Shown: positions 42,825 through 51,926, numbered from the stretch's first letter. The stretch: 64,000 bases of DNA from CAYRJD01 sp965247395 (GCA_965247395.1 OZ252012.1:1426001-1490000); one strand, 5' to 3'. The notes: generated from the sequence alone by a model not told the origin. Program-made: numbers and translations.

Positions 42825-43458
42825 CGAATCGCTACTGAACGCCAGCAAACCGTTTTCCACTTTGTTGAGTCGGCCCGGGATCAGCGAGGTGCTGACACTG
42901 CGATCTCGCTTCGGGTTTATGGCGTTTCATGGTGGCTGGCTTGAGGAAGTCACCGACGACATAGCCAGCGAAGCAGCGCTACGTACGGGCGCTTCGGTGT
43001 ATGCCGTGCTGCAGGGTCCGGATGATCAGTGGCATTTGCCTTCACATCTGGTTCGTCCTGATGAATCACCTTCGCTAGCGGCGTTCCTTGACCACGTTGA
43101 TGTAGCGATCTCCATTCATGGGTTTGGACGACCCGATCTGATGAGGTCAGTGTTGTTAGGTGGGCGAAACCGGGATCTGGCCGAGCACGTGGCGATCAAT
43201 CTGATCGAGCATTTGCCGCATTACGAGGTACTGCACAAGCCCGGTGAAGTGCCAAGCCGATTTGCGGGCCAGCATCCGATGAATCCTGTGAACTTGCCGC
43301 GCATGGGTGGCGTGCAGATAGAGCTTCCACCCAGAATTCGTGGCAAAAGTCCGATGTGGACCGGGTTTGTTGGGCCTGAGACCGGCCAAGAAAGGGTGCC
43401 TCATCACGAGGCATTGATCGCTGGGTTGGCGCAAGCCGCTGAGACTTGGCCGCTTTGA
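42805..43458 (+). CDS. Poly-gamma-glutamate hydrolase-like protein
   Basis: This protein of 217 residues resembles the family of zinc poly-gamma-glutamate hydrolases first known from phage and bacilli. The visible blocks are FGFMAFHGGWLEEVTDDIA with a metal-ligand-like His-Gly-Gly, VDVAISIHGFGR, and VLLGGRNRDLAEHVA. ATG 42805 with an AGGTGG upstream is a better start than GTG 42799. The substrate here is unknown. It overlaps ccdA and is convergent with pdxH. Confidence 0.7.
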   Translation: MALHLRDESLLNASKPFSTLLSRPGISEVLTLRSRFGFMAFHGGWLEEVTDDIASEAALRTGASVYAVLQGPDDQWHLPSHLVRPDESPSLAAFLDHVDVAISIHGFGRPDLMRSVLLGGRNRDLAEHVAINLIEHLPHYEVLHKPGEVPSRFAGQHPMNPVNLPRMGGVQIELPPRIRGKSPMWTGFVGPETGQERVPHHEALIAGLAQAAETWPL

Positions 43459-43482
43459 ATTTGACGCTCTAGTTGTTATTGC

Positions 43483-44361
43483 CTAAGGCTGTAATCGCGA
43501 CAGAAGCCATGTGGGTTCTGGTTGAGTAGACGAAGCGTCTAGTTGATACACCAGCCGGTCGTGGATTCGGTCGCTGCGTCCTTGCCAAAACTCAACACGG
43601 TGCGGGTGCAACAGGTAGCCGTTCCAGTGGTCGCTAATTTCAAGCTGTGTCGCGATTTCATCCGCTTGTTCGGCCGCTTCGGTCGTTGCCGTTGCCGCGG
43701 CGGGTTGAACCTCTGCGAATTGGCGCTCAATAACGCGACGATTGGCAGCCGGCTCACTTTGTTGTGAAGCGAGCATGGCAATTTGCGCCTCGGGTGGCCG
43801 ACCTTTGAAGTAATCGACGACAGCTCTGTCACTTAGCAAGGTGACACGCCCGTCCATCCTCACCTGTCGTTCCAGCGGTAGCCAGCTAAACACGGCCGCA
43901 ACGTTTTCATTGCCTGATAGGTCGCGCGCCTTGTGGCTATTCGCGTCGGTGTAGAAAGCGACCGCAGCAGAGCTGTTATCTGGTGCGCCAGCATCGGGTG
44001 CACCAGCATCTGATGCGCCAACACTGTCGACTGACGCTATGCGACTGTTATTTGGAGTCGGTCGGGTATTTGGGATCGGTCGGGCTAACACGTTGCGAAC
44101 CGAAGGTCGACCGTCGGCAGCGACAGTGGCCAAAGTCATGGCATTGGCGTTGAAGATTCCAACCTCAAATGCGAAGCTCAACCATTGTTCAAATAGCTCA
44201 AACGGGTCGCTGGGAACTTCGCTCTCATCAATGCCACCGCTCATGAGGCGATTTCGGATCGCCGCAAGCTCATCGTCTGGCTTGCCGTTGCCTGGCTTGG
44301 TTTTGCCAGGATTATTGCCTGGGCTTTTGCTGGGATTATTTTTGTAGCCTGAATTGTTCAT
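43483..44361 (-). CDS. pdxH: Pyridoxamine 5'-phosphate oxidase
   Basis: PdxH makes pyridoxal 5'-phosphate with FMN and oxygen, the cofactor of HemL among others. The core shows NAMTLATVAADGRPSVRNVL, YTDANSHKARDLSGNENVAAVFSW, the LERQVRMDGRVT stretch, and the C-terminal block with the conserved HRVEFWQGRSDRIHDRL. The 292-residue length is larger than usual owing to an Asn/Pro/Gly-rich leader of about 30 residues, a DAGAPDAGAPD-containing insert near residue 120, and an Ala/Thr/Glu-rich insert near 220. Confidence 0.93.
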   Translation of the reverse strand: MNNSGYKNNPSKSPGNNPGKTKPGNGKPDDELAAIRNRLMSGGIDESEVPSDPFELFEQWLSFAFEVGIFNANAMTLATVAADGRPSVRNVLARPIPNTRPTPNNSRIASVDSVGASDAGAPDAGAPDNSSAAVAFYTDANSHKARDLSGNENVAAVFSWLPLERQVRMDGRVTLLSDRAVVDYFKGRPPEAQIAMLASQQSEPAANRRVIERQFAEVQPAAATATTEAAEQADEIATQLEISDHWNGYLLHPHRVEFWQGRSDRIHDRLVYQLDASSTQPEPTWLLSRLQP

Positions 44362-44467
44362 GTACGGATGCGCCGCCGGTGCGGCCGGGCTTCGTTTGAC
44401 GAGGTGGTGCTTAATGCGGTTGTGCTTGACAGACGGTACTCGGGCGGACTTTGCCCGATAAGGCGAT

Positions 44468-44518
44468 GCTCACTTAATCGGTGCTCACCTAACCGGTACC
44501 GGTGCTCGCCTAATCGGT
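44468..44518 (+). repeat. Degenerate 15-base repeats before the fluoride channel pair
   Basis: Three related units, GCTCACTTAATCGGT (44468-44482), GCTCACCTAACCGGT (44483-44497) and GCTCGCCTAATCGGT (44504-44518), lie just upstream of the first fluC gene. A six-base ACCGGT insertion separates units two and three. They could be regulatory sites or a slippage product. Confidence 0.7.
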
Positions 44519-44543
44519 GTTTCACCAAGTTGAGTTACAGAAC

Positions 44544-45017
44544 GTGACTATCTCACGGCGATCAACCACCACATTGGTGGCTTCGCTGGCTGTTACCGGA
44601 ATTGCAGGAGCCACGCTCAGGTGGGGTGCCGGTGCAATTTGGCATCCACGCGGTGCTCTGCTGGCAGCAAACATCGTCGGTTGCGCACTTGTGGGTTGGG
44701 CAATGCTGCGAAGCGCGCCAGCAAAACCAGACATGCCCGCTGGACGAAGCCTGACGGAGGGGCGAGGAGAAACGAGTGTGTGGTTCACCGTCGGCTTATG
44801 CGGCGGAATCACCAGTTTTTCTGCGGCCATAGTTGAACTAGCCGCTGACATTGACAGGAGACAGGTTGGCACTGCTGCGTTATGGCTCAGTGCGACGCTG
44901 GTCGGCTGTGCTTTGGGATTTTGCCTACCTGGATGGATATCAAGGCTCTGGTCAGATAAGGGCAAACAAGGAAGAGCCGGTTACAGCGTGACGGGTTCTA
45001 TGACCCAGCTCTCATGA
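44544..45017 (+). CDS. Fluoride exporter FluC/CrcB, first subunit
   Basis: This protein of about 157 residues is a FluC-type fluoride channel with four helices. The ANIVGCALVGWAM block and the GLCGGITSFSAAIVE pore motif are typical. GTG 44544 (VTISRRS) gives a sensible basic N-terminus; an earlier in-frame GTG at 44517 is possible. A hydrophilic loop of about 25 residues before the pore motif is longer than usual. The gene overlaps the second fluC as ATGA. Confidence 0.88.
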   Translation: MTISRRSTTTLVASLAVTGIAGATLRWGAGAIWHPRGALLAANIVGCALVGWAMLRSAPAKPDMPAGRSLTEGRGETSVWFTVGLCGGITSFSAAIVELAADIDRRQVGTAALWLSATLVGCALGFCLPGWISRLWSDKGKQGRAGYSVTGSMTQLS

Positions 45018-45385
45018 CGCAAGCCGCAGCCATTGGAGCGTTTGCGGCGCTTGCGGCCATCGGAACGTTGCTGCGTTGGCGCGCCACTGACAAGACCATC
45101 TTTTGGAGCAGCCCGGCGACAGGACTAGCGGCGGTGAACCTGGTGGGTGCGTTCTTGACGGGCCTGTTCTATGAAGCTGTCGGAGAATTCGCTGGAGACC
45201 TCAGTAGCGCGTTCATTACTGTGCTAGTGGTGGGAGGAATCGGCACGTTGACAACCGTCTCCGGGCTGGCGACACAGGTTGTTCGCATGGCTCAAGCAAA
45301 TCGTTGGCTGGCCACTGGATATCTTGCGGCCCTAATAGTGGGCGGCATTGCCGCTGCCTGGCTCGGAATACAGCTAACTGCCTAG
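45014..45385 (+). CDS. Fluoride exporter FluC/CrcB, second subunit
   Basis: This 123-residue protein is a second FluC-type subunit with four helices, the NLVGAFLTGLFYE block and the GGIGTLTTVSG pore segment. FluC channels are antiparallel dimers, and tandem pairs like this commonly give heterodimers in Gram-positive bacteria. Its start overlaps the first fluC as ATGA. Its stop overlaps the end of serS, which is convergent, by four bases. Confidence 0.9.
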   Translation: MTQAAAIGAFAALAAIGTLLRWRATDKTIFWSSPATGLAAVNLVGAFLTGLFYEAVGEFAGDLSSAFITVLVVGGIGTLTTVSGLATQVVRMAQANRWLATGYLAALIVGGIAAAWLGIQLTA

Positions 45386-46647
45386 TTAGCAGCTAGCGGC
45401 TCAAGCGAATCGAACCCGCAAAGCGGCCGCAACACCTCGGGCACAACCACCGTGCCATCGGGCTGCTGGGCGTTCTCCATCAAAAACACCAGCGTGCGAG
45501 ACACAGCGCAAGCCGTGCCATTGAGCGTGTGCAACAGACCGCTGTTGTTGTCTTCGTCAACGAAACGCGTCTCAAGCCGCCTAGCGGAATAGTCCGTGTA
45601 GTTCGAGCACGAGGTGATCTCGCGATACGCACCTTCCGACGGCAGCCATACCTCGATGTCGTATTTCATCGCCGCAGCCGCACCTAAATCCCCAGCAGCC
45701 ACATTGATTACCCGATACGGCAACCCAAGTGTCCCGACGATCATCTCTTGCAGTTCCAACAAATTTTCTAACTCGGCCCAACTCTTGTCAGGGTCGCAAA
45801 ACGAAAACATCTCGATCTTGTCGAACTGGTGCACACGAAAAATGCCGCGAGTGTCTTTGCCATGGGTGCCAGCCTCGCGTCGAAAGCAGGAAGAAAATCC
45901 GGCGTAGCGACGCGGCAGTGAGGCGCGATCGAGCCTTTCCTTTCTGTGCAGACCGGCTAGCGCTACCTCAGAGGTGCCAATCAAGAACAGGTCGTCTCCG
46001 GCGATCTCATACACCTGATGGCGGTCGGTCGGGAAAAACCCAGCCTCAACCATCATCTCTTCACGCACAAGCACGGGCGGTACCACTGGCTCGAAGCCGT
46101 GGTTTTCTAGCAGATCCAGCGTCCACTGAACCAGAGCGAATTCAAGTCGGACGGCTTTACCCATCAGATAGGCGAAACGTGTGCCGCTGTTTCGCACAGC
46201 GCTATCGCTGTTGACTATGCCCAGCACCTGTCCGGCGGTGGCATGGTCGTATTTCGGCGGCGGACCCTGCTCTCCTACCTGCTTAAGCACGACAAAGTTT
46301 TCTTCGTCGCCGGTTGGCACCGCTTCGTGAGCTGGATTGGGGATCTGATATGCCAGCTCGTTAAGGCTGTCACGGGCTTCGTTTTCCCGGTTTTCAAGCT
46401 CGGTTAGCTGCGATTTGATTTCGGTTGCTTCGCCGAGTTTTGCCTGCCGCTCGGTGTCACCGGTTGCTCGACCGATGGCCTTGCTAGCAGTGTTGAGCTG
46501 AGCACGTGATTGTTCTGCCTCGTGGACTGCTGCGCGATATTCGGCATCGGCCGCGATCAGTTGTTCGGCTTGGCTGGCGGTGGTTCCTTTGGCTATGGCG
46601 CCAACTCGGTATTGCTCGTCGTCGCGCCAGCGGCGTAGGTCAATCAT
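45382..46647 (-). CDS. serS: Seryl-tRNA synthetase
   Basis: SerS charges tRNA-Ser. The 421-residue protein has the N-terminal coiled-coil arm (about residues 30-105). The class II motifs follow: FRREAGTHGKDTRGIFRVHQ (motif 2) and the motif 3 segment LHTLNGTACAVSRTLVFLMEN, ending in PEVLRP. Length is normal. It is convergent with the fluC pair and separated by 147 bases from the oxidase genes upstream. Confidence 0.97.
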   Translation of the reverse strand: MIDLRRWRDDEQYRVGAIAKGTTASQAEQLIAADAEYRAAVHEAEQSRAQLNTASKAIGRATGDTERQAKLGEATEIKSQLTELENRENEARDSLNELAYQIPNPAHEAVPTGDEENFVVLKQVGEQGPPPKYDHATAGQVLGIVNSDSAVRNSGTRFAYLMGKAVRLEFALVQWTLDLLENHGFEPVVPPVLVREEMMVEAGFFPTDRHQVYEIAGDDLFLIGTSEVALAGLHRKERLDRASLPRRYAGFSSCFRREAGTHGKDTRGIFRVHQFDKIEMFSFCDPDKSWAELENLLELQEMIVGTLGLPYRVINVAAGDLGAAAAMKYDIEVWLPSEGAYREITSCSNYTDYSARRLETRFVDEDNNSGLLHTLNGTACAVSRTLVFLMENAQQPDGTVVVPEVLRPLCGFDSLEPLAAN

Positions 46648-46794
46648 TTGTCGCCTGGAATTTCCTGCTTGTCCTGTTTGGTATTTGCCGACTGACTTTT
46701 GTCAGCACTGGCTGCGATTTGGTTGAGGGTTTGCCTAGCAAGTTGCTAGCTCTGTAATCACTAGCCCATAGTTGCTGATGTAGAAATTGCTGGC

Positions 46795-47199
46795 TCAGCA
46801 GAAGGTGCCAGCGTCGCATCCGGCTGGATCGCCCCAGAACACCAGCGTCGTTCCCATGGCGGCGTAAACACCGATTGTCAGCATCAAGCCCGTCGCAAAC
46901 AAGTAGGTAAACAGCTTGTTATCGAAGCGGAGATGCATGAAGTAGGCCACAACAATCTCAAACTTAACGACCATCAGCACCAGCAGGGCCGGCACCTCAA
47001 TACGACCAAAATCATAGAAATATGTAAGCACCTCGGCCGCCGTCAGCACCGCTAGCAGCAGGGCAACCTTGACATAGCCCCAGTCACTGAGGCCGTGCTC
47101 TTCGTGATGCTCTTCGCCGTGATCGTCTGGTGGATCAGCTAGTGGATCAGTCGACTGGTTAGCTGGCTGACCTGGGGTGATGGTTTCGGTGGTGCTCAT
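46795..47199 (-). CDS. Cytochrome c oxidase subunit IV (CtaF/CoxD type)
   Basis: This 134-residue protein resembles the small caa3 oxidase subunit IV. It has a His/Glu-rich hydrophilic start (DDHGEEHHEEHG) and three helices (about residues 44-62, 70-91 and 102-122) with the KFEIVVAYFMHLRFDNKLF block. It is the last gene of the oxidase operon, 45 bases after the subunit III gene. The C-terminus holds two Cys. Confidence 0.88.
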   Translation of the reverse strand: MSTTETITPGQPANQSTDPLADPPDDHGEEHHEEHGLSDWGYVKVALLLAVLTAAEVLTYFYDFGRIEVPALLVLMVVKFEIVVAYFMHLRFDNKLFTYLFATGLMLTIGVYAAMGTTLVFWGDPAGCDAGTFC

Positions 47200-47243
47200 A
47201 GCTGTGTATCTGGGTGAATCTGTCTGGATGAATTATTACCGAA

Positions 47244-47897
47244 CTAGGGGATGAGATAAACGACTGCGAAAATCACGATCCACACGATGTCTACAAAGTG
47301 CCAATAAAGGCCGACGATCTCAACCGTCTCGGCATTCTTGGCGGTAACCACGCCGTTGCGAACCAACGCCCACAGCGACACCAACATGATGATGCCAAAC
47401 GACACGTGAACCCCGTGAAACCCGGTCAGCGTGTAGAACGCGGAGGAAGAAACGTTCACCGTGTAGCCCAGGCCCTCGCGGTAGAAGCTGGTGAACTCAT
47501 AAACCTGACCGGAGATAAACACTCCACCAAGCGCTGCGGTAGACAGCAGCCACAATTTGCAGCGTTCTATTTCACTACGAGCGATTGCTGATACTGCCAA
47601 CACCATCGTCAACGAACTCATCAGCAACACGAACGAGCTGACCGAAGTAAACGGAATGTCAAACAGTTCTGCTGCAGTTGGACCCTTGGTGTCTGGGCCG
47701 GTGCGGTTACGAAGTAGCAGATAGGTCGAGATCAACGCACCGAAGAGCAGACAATCTGAGGCGAGGAAGGCCCACATCGTCATCTTCTCGTTGCTGAGCC
47801 CGGTGGTGGTTGGGAGGTGGTCGTGGTCGTCAAACTCGGTGGGGCCATAGGCCACCTGCGGGGCGGTGGTGCTCATGGCGGTGTCCGCTTCAGACAT
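47244..47897 (-). CDS. ctaE: Cytochrome c oxidase subunit III
   Basis: CtaE (about 217 residues from ATG 47897) supports the proton-pumping subunit I. The start overlaps the ctaD stop by eight bases; an ATG at 47876 is also possible. The protein has about six helices with the family blocks MTMWAFLASDCLLFG, FISGQVYEF and the LTGFHGVHVSFGI and YWHFVDIVWI segments. These conserved Glu and His residues are all present, unlike in the degenerate homologue at 51927-52559. Confidence 0.93.
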   Translation of the reverse strand: MSEADTAMSTTAPQVAYGPTEFDDHDHLPTTTGLSNEKMTMWAFLASDCLLFGALISTYLLLRNRTGPDTKGPTAAELFDIPFTSVSSFVLLMSSLTMVLAVSAIARSEIERCKLWLLSTAALGGVFISGQVYEFTSFYREGLGYTVNVSSSAFYTLTGFHGVHVSFGIIMLVSLWALVRNGVVTAKNAETVEIVGLYWHFVDIVWIVIFAVVYLIP

Positions 47898-50010
47898 TGC
47901 TGGCTCCGGCGCTGGATCCACCGCTGGCCCCATTGCTGCTTATTTCACCGTTACTCGCCCCGTTGGTCGCCGCCGCGCCAGCCTCGACAGAGGCAGTTGC
48001 GGCTGCACTATTTGGACCTGAGCTGTCCGAGTCTGGGTCGCCTGAGCCGTCATGATCTGGTTCATCGTGATCTGGACCATGAGACGAAGGCTCGGTGGCG
48101 GGCTCAAGGCTCCAGCCAAACATGGCACCCAAAATCAGCAGCAAGCCAATGCCTGTCAACCAAAGCGTGTAGATCAGTCCCAGCGCAACCAGCGGTAGCC
48201 CCGCGGCCATCACCACCGGCCAATACGACGGAGAAGGCAGGTGCGGATGTTGATCTCCCTTCTGCGCTATGTCATTGCCGTCCGCTACTCGCCTCAGCTT
48301 GCCGGTGCTGTCTGGCTGGTACTTCTTGTGCCAGAAATCATCAATGTCTGTAACCACCGGCACGTAATCAAAATTGTGCTTGGGAGCTGGCGAAGGAATG
48401 GCCCACTCCAAGGTGCGTCCATCCCAAGGATCGGGAGGCGCTTGAGGAATTTCGCCTCGTCGGTAGCCACCCCAGGTTTTGAAAATGTTGTAAGCGAAGA
48501 TGAGCATCGCCACCAAAATCACAAACGCTCCAATTGAGGAGACAGCGTTCCAAAAGTCAAACCCGTCGTACTCGCCGTATCGGCTGTGCCGTCGAGCCAT
48601 GCCTTGCAGGCCGACGATGTGCATAGGCCCAAAGGTCATGTTGAAGCCCAGCAATATCACCCAGAAGTGCCACTTGCCTAGTCGCTCATTCAACATGTAG
48701 CCAAAGGCCTTAGGCCACCAGTAATACATGCCGCCGAACAAGCCCATGAGCGCGCCGCCGAACAGCACGTAATGGAAATGCGCCACTATGAAATAGGTGT
48801 CGGTTTGCTGGGTGTCTGCCGGCGCTACCGCATGCATCACACCCGATAAGCCACCGATGGTGAACATTGACACCAGCGACACGGCGAAAAGCATCGGCAC
48901 CGTGAAGCGCAGATTGCCGCCCCACATCGTGGCCAGCCAGTTCAAAATCTTTACACCGGTGGGCACCGCAATAAACATCGTCGTCGCCGAAAATGCCGCC
49001 ACAGAAACGGGCCCCATGCCGGAGGTGAACATGTGGTGCGCCCACACGCCCCAACCCATAAATCCGATGACCACTCCCGACAACACGACCACCGGGTAAC
49101 CAAACAAGGGCTTGCGGCTAAACACCGGCAAGATTTCAGAAACGATTCCAAACGCGGGCAAGACCAGTATGTAGACCTCGGGATGCCCGAATATCCAGAA
49201 CAGGTGTTGCCACAGCAGCGGGTCGGACCCCATTGCGACATTGAAAAAGTTTGCGTCGAATATGCGGTCAAAGCTCAACAGGATCAGCGCAACGGTTATG
49301 ACTGGCAGAGCGAACAGCAACAGCAGCTGTACCACCAAGATCATCCAGGTAAACACCGGCATCCGCAGCAAGTTCATGCCAGGTGCGCGCATGTTCAAAA
49401 TTGTGACGATCAAGTTGATAGCGCCGACCAGTGAGGCGATACCGGCGATCTGCAGACCCAGCGCATAAAAGTCCATACCGTGTCCAGGACTGAACGCCAC
49501 GCCCGTGTTCGGGGCGTAGGCAAACCAGCCTCCATCCGGGCTACCGCCCAGGAACCAGCTGAGATTTAAGAAAATTCCGCCACCTACAAACAGCCACAAA
49601 CCCAGGGCGTTGAGTCGCGGGAAGGCAACGTCTCGTGCGCCGATCTGCAGCGGTACGAAGTAGTTGGCAAACGCTGCCGCCATCGGCATCACCACTAGGA
49701 ACACCATCGTGGTGCCATGCATGGTGAATAGCTGGTTGTATTGATCAGCGGTCAGCACCGTGCCGTTAGGTGTGAACAGTTGAACTCGGATTAGCAGCGC
49801 TTCAAGCCCACCGAAGAAAAACCAGACCATGGCAACGACGCCGTACATGATCCCGATCTTTTTATGGTCGACCGTAAACACCCACTGCCGCCAGCCTTTG
49901 GAGTCGACCGGGCGCGCCCAGACCCCGGTGGTTTCTTCTGGCACATCAACGTCATCGGCTGTCCGTAGCGCTATGGCGTCTGTTTTGGGTTGGTCTTCGA
50001 TGATGGCCAT
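47890..50010 (-). CDS. ctaD: Cytochrome c oxidase subunit I, catalytic, with fused subunit IV-like segment
   Basis: CtaD reduces oxygen and pumps protons. All ligands are present: His98 (LFTMHGTTM) and His413 for haem a, His276 with the cross-linked Tyr280 (FGHPEVY) and His325/His326 (WAHHMF) for CuB, and His411 for haem a3 (AHFHYV). The K-channel lysine is in PTGVKILNW. The C-terminal part adds a two-helix segment with SYWPVVMAAG near residue 594, like the small subunit IV of some oxidases, and then a Ser/Asp/Ala-rich tail of about 70 residues. The gene follows ctaC after 51 bases. Confidence 0.97.
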   Translation of the reverse strand: MAIIEDQPKTDAIALRTADDVDVPEETTGVWARPVDSKGWRQWVFTVDHKKIGIMYGVVAMVWFFFGGLEALLIRVQLFTPNGTVLTADQYNQLFTMHGTTMVFLVVMPMAAAFANYFVPLQIGARDVAFPRLNALGLWLFVGGGIFLNLSWFLGGSPDGGWFAYAPNTGVAFSPGHGMDFYALGLQIAGIASLVGAINLIVTILNMRAPGMNLLRMPVFTWMILVVQLLLLFALPVITVALILLSFDRIFDANFFNVAMGSDPLLWQHLFWIFGHPEVYILVLPAFGIVSEILPVFSRKPLFGYPVVVLSGVVIGFMGWGVWAHHMFTSGMGPVSVAAFSATTMFIAVPTGVKILNWLATMWGGNLRFTVPMLFAVSLVSMFTIGGLSGVMHAVAPADTQQTDTYFIVAHFHYVLFGGALMGLFGGMYYWWPKAFGYMLNERLGKWHFWVILLGFNMTFGPMHIVGLQGMARRHSRYGEYDGFDFWNAVSSIGAFVILVAMLIFAYNIFKTWGGYRRGEIPQAPPDPWDGRTLEWAIPSPAPKHNFDYVPVVTDIDDFWHKKYQPDSTGKLRRVADGNDIAQKGDQHPHLPSPSYWPVVMAAGLPLVALGLIYTLWLTGIGLLLILGAMFGWSLEPATEPSSHGPDHDEPDHDGSGDPDSDSSGPNSAAATASVEAGAAATNGASNGEISSNGASGGSSAGASNV

Positions 50011-50061
50011 TACGTGTGGTTTATCTCTGGGTTTCTATCGCTAGGTCTGTTCAAAGTCAGA

Positions 50062-51189
50062 TCAGTTGGGCAGCACTGGCGCATCGCCGAGAGTCTGCAG
50101 GTAGGCAATGATGTCGTCAAGTTCTTGGTCACTGAGCACAGCGGAGAAGTCAAGCATTCCTTGCCGGTTGTCAGCGCGGGCGGGCTTTTGCTCGGGAGCT
50201 TGACGCACCCATTCGCGCAGCTCGGCCACGTTGACCGAACCGTCGGGCAGATACATGTCAAACAAGGCTCCTGCGAAAGAAGTTCTGCTCATGAGCTTGG
50301 TGAGGTTGGGTGCTATCCCGGATAAGAGGTTGGCGTTGCCGCCTGAGGCAGCCTCATAGACGTCATTGATGACATGACAACTCTGGCAGTGAGTACCGAA
50401 TAGCTCTTGTCCGTTGGCAGCGGCGGAGTCCGCAATCGGTTTGGCGACGGGTGCCGTCTGTTCTGCAACCCAACGGTCGTAGTCATCTTGCTCAAGCACG
50501 ACTGCTCGTATCTGCATGTTGGCGTGGCTGAGGCCGCAGAACTCCGAACATTCGCCATAAAACACACCGGCTTCGTCTGAACTCATTGTCAGGTCGTGGA
50601 CACGGCCGGGTACAGCGTCTTTCTTGCCGTTTAGTCGAGGAATCCAAAACGAATGGATCACATCGTTTGACTGGAGCTCAAGGTTTACTTCCTCGCCTAC
50701 TGGGATCACCAGGTCGTTGGCGGTAACGATGTCGGCGATACCGTCTTCATCGATGTCGTAGCTGAACTGCCACCACCACTGTTGGCCTTCCACCACGATG
50801 GTGCGACCTTCGCCGCGTTCGGCTAGAGCGAACACCGCTGGCAAGGTGAGCACGGTCAAAAACAGAAGCATGGCGAAGGGGATGAGAGTCCAGGTGATTT
50901 CGGCCTTGCGATTGCCGTGAATTTGTTCTGGCAGGTCATCGGGATCGTCTGTCGACCTGGCGCGGAACCGGACAATTATCACCACTACCGCAGCCGCGAC
51001 GATGATGCCGACCACGATCGCCATCACGCCGGACAGACGCATCAGGCCGTCTATGTCGCGGGCGTTTTGACCGACCGGCTTGGTGGCGTCAAGACGTCCG
51101 CTTGCGCACGATGCGGTGAGCAAAACCAGTAGTCCAAGGGTTGCGCCTGTGGTTATTGCCTTGGTGAACTTGGCGGCGTGTTTTGTCAT
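50062..51189 (-). CDS. ctaC: Cytochrome c oxidase subunit II with fused cytochrome c domain
   Basis: The 375-residue protein is a caa3-type subunit II. A lipoprotein-like signal (LVLLTASCASG) opens it, followed by one clear membrane helix near residues 53-72 and another near 103-122. The CuA site is GECSEFCGLSHANM, with the upstream His in DVIHSFWIP. The C-terminal domain holds one c haem (CQSCH, near residue 289). It receives electrons from cytochrome c and passes them to CtaD. Its start overlaps the upstream membrane protein gene by four bases, linking the shadow module to the true oxidase. Confidence 0.96.
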   Translation of the reverse strand: MTKHAAKFTKAITTGATLGLLVLLTASCASGRLDATKPVGQNARDIDGLMRLSGVMAIVVGIIVAAAVVVIIVRFRARSTDDPDDLPEQIHGNRKAEITWTLIPFAMLLFLTVLTLPAVFALAERGEGRTIVVEGQQWWWQFSYDIDEDGIADIVTANDLVIPVGEEVNLELQSNDVIHSFWIPRLNGKKDAVPGRVHDLTMSSDEAGVFYGECSEFCGLSHANMQIRAVVLEQDDYDRWVAEQTAPVAKPIADSAAANGQELFGTHCQSCHVINDVYEAASGGNANLLSGIAPNLTKLMSRTSFAGALFDMYLPDGSVNVAELREWVRQAPEQKPARADNRQGMLDFSAVLSDQELDDIIAYLQTLGDAPVLPN

Positions 51190-51920
51190 TGTTCGCCCTG
51201 GGCTTTTTCGTGGTCGTCTTGCTCGGAGTGGGGATGAAACTCGCGCTCACCAATAGCAGCGGCAGCGATTCCAACCACGATCACACCAACTGCGACTAGC
51301 ACCAACATCGTTGCAACGATGCGGCGACGCATCTGCGGCAAGCCATACAACACGAATGCAAACACCATGATGGAAGCAGCTGCGCCGATGGCTATCCAGC
51401 TAGCTGCATTGCGGCTGGCAGCTAGGAAAACTCTTGACACGAGCAAAACTGGCGTCGCAATGCCTAGCGCAGAAAATAACGAAATCTCCAGCGGACGCAC
51501 CAAGCGCTGACGTTGCACTTCGTTGGCGGTCTGATCTAGCGACAGTCGCTCGGACCACGCTGACAGCGTCCATTCCACTGCTGCTATCAACAGCACTCCG
51601 AGCCCGATAACGGTAAAGATCGAATCGATCACCAGGCCGAGCATCAGCAACCCCATGCCGAGGGCGGCCATTACCGGCCAATAGGCAGGTAGGGCGGGGT
51701 GGCTGTGAGCGTGATGACGGTCGCCAGAATCACTGTCGCCTGCCGTCAACGACAAGGAAGCCATCAGTATGAAAGCGCCTGAGGCGGTGCCGAGCACAAC
51801 CGTGGCGTACATAACTACGTGGCCGGTTCCGTCGATGCCGGTAGCGAGACCGACGACGGTGGTAGCGAAAGCGGTGAGCGCAATGCGCCCGGCGAAGTAA
51901 CGGCTAGCTATTCCGACCAT
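51186..51920 (-). CDS. Membrane protein with a CtaD-tail (subunit IV-like) YWP segment
   Basis: The 244-residue protein has about seven helices. After a His-rich loop (DRHHAHSHP, near residue 67) it shows LPAYWPVMAALGMGLLMLGL near residues 78-97, which matches in order and spacing the SYWPVVMAAGLPLVALGL segment fused to the end of CtaD. That points to kinship with small oxidase subunit IV proteins. The C-terminus is His/Glu-rich and cytoplasmic-looking. It sits between the degenerate subunit III gene and ctaC, overlapping ctaC by four bases. No cofactor ligand pattern is seen. Confidence 0.72.
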   Translation of the reverse strand: MVGIASRYFAGRIALTAFATTVVGLATGIDGTGHVVMYATVVLGTASGAFILMASLSLTAGDSDSGDRHHAHSHPALPAYWPVMAALGMGLLMLGLVIDSIFTVIGLGVLLIAAVEWTLSAWSERLSLDQTANEVQRQRLVRPLEISLFSALGIATPVLLVSRVFLAASRNAASWIAIGAAASIMVFAFVLYGLPQMRRRIVATMLVLVAVGVIVVGIAAAAIGEREFHPHSEQDDHEKAQGEQ

Positions 51921-51926
51921 CAGCGC

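Noticed and set aside
44430..44545. Fluoride riboswitch before the fluC pair
   Set aside because: A GGCGATG and a small hairpin are present, but the conserved later part of the crcB motif (a TGATG with its pairing partner) could not be found.
46648..46794. T-box or other leader before serS
   Set aside because: A short CTGAC-TTTT-GTCAG hairpin is present but none of the T-box stems or the conserved T-box sequence is seen.
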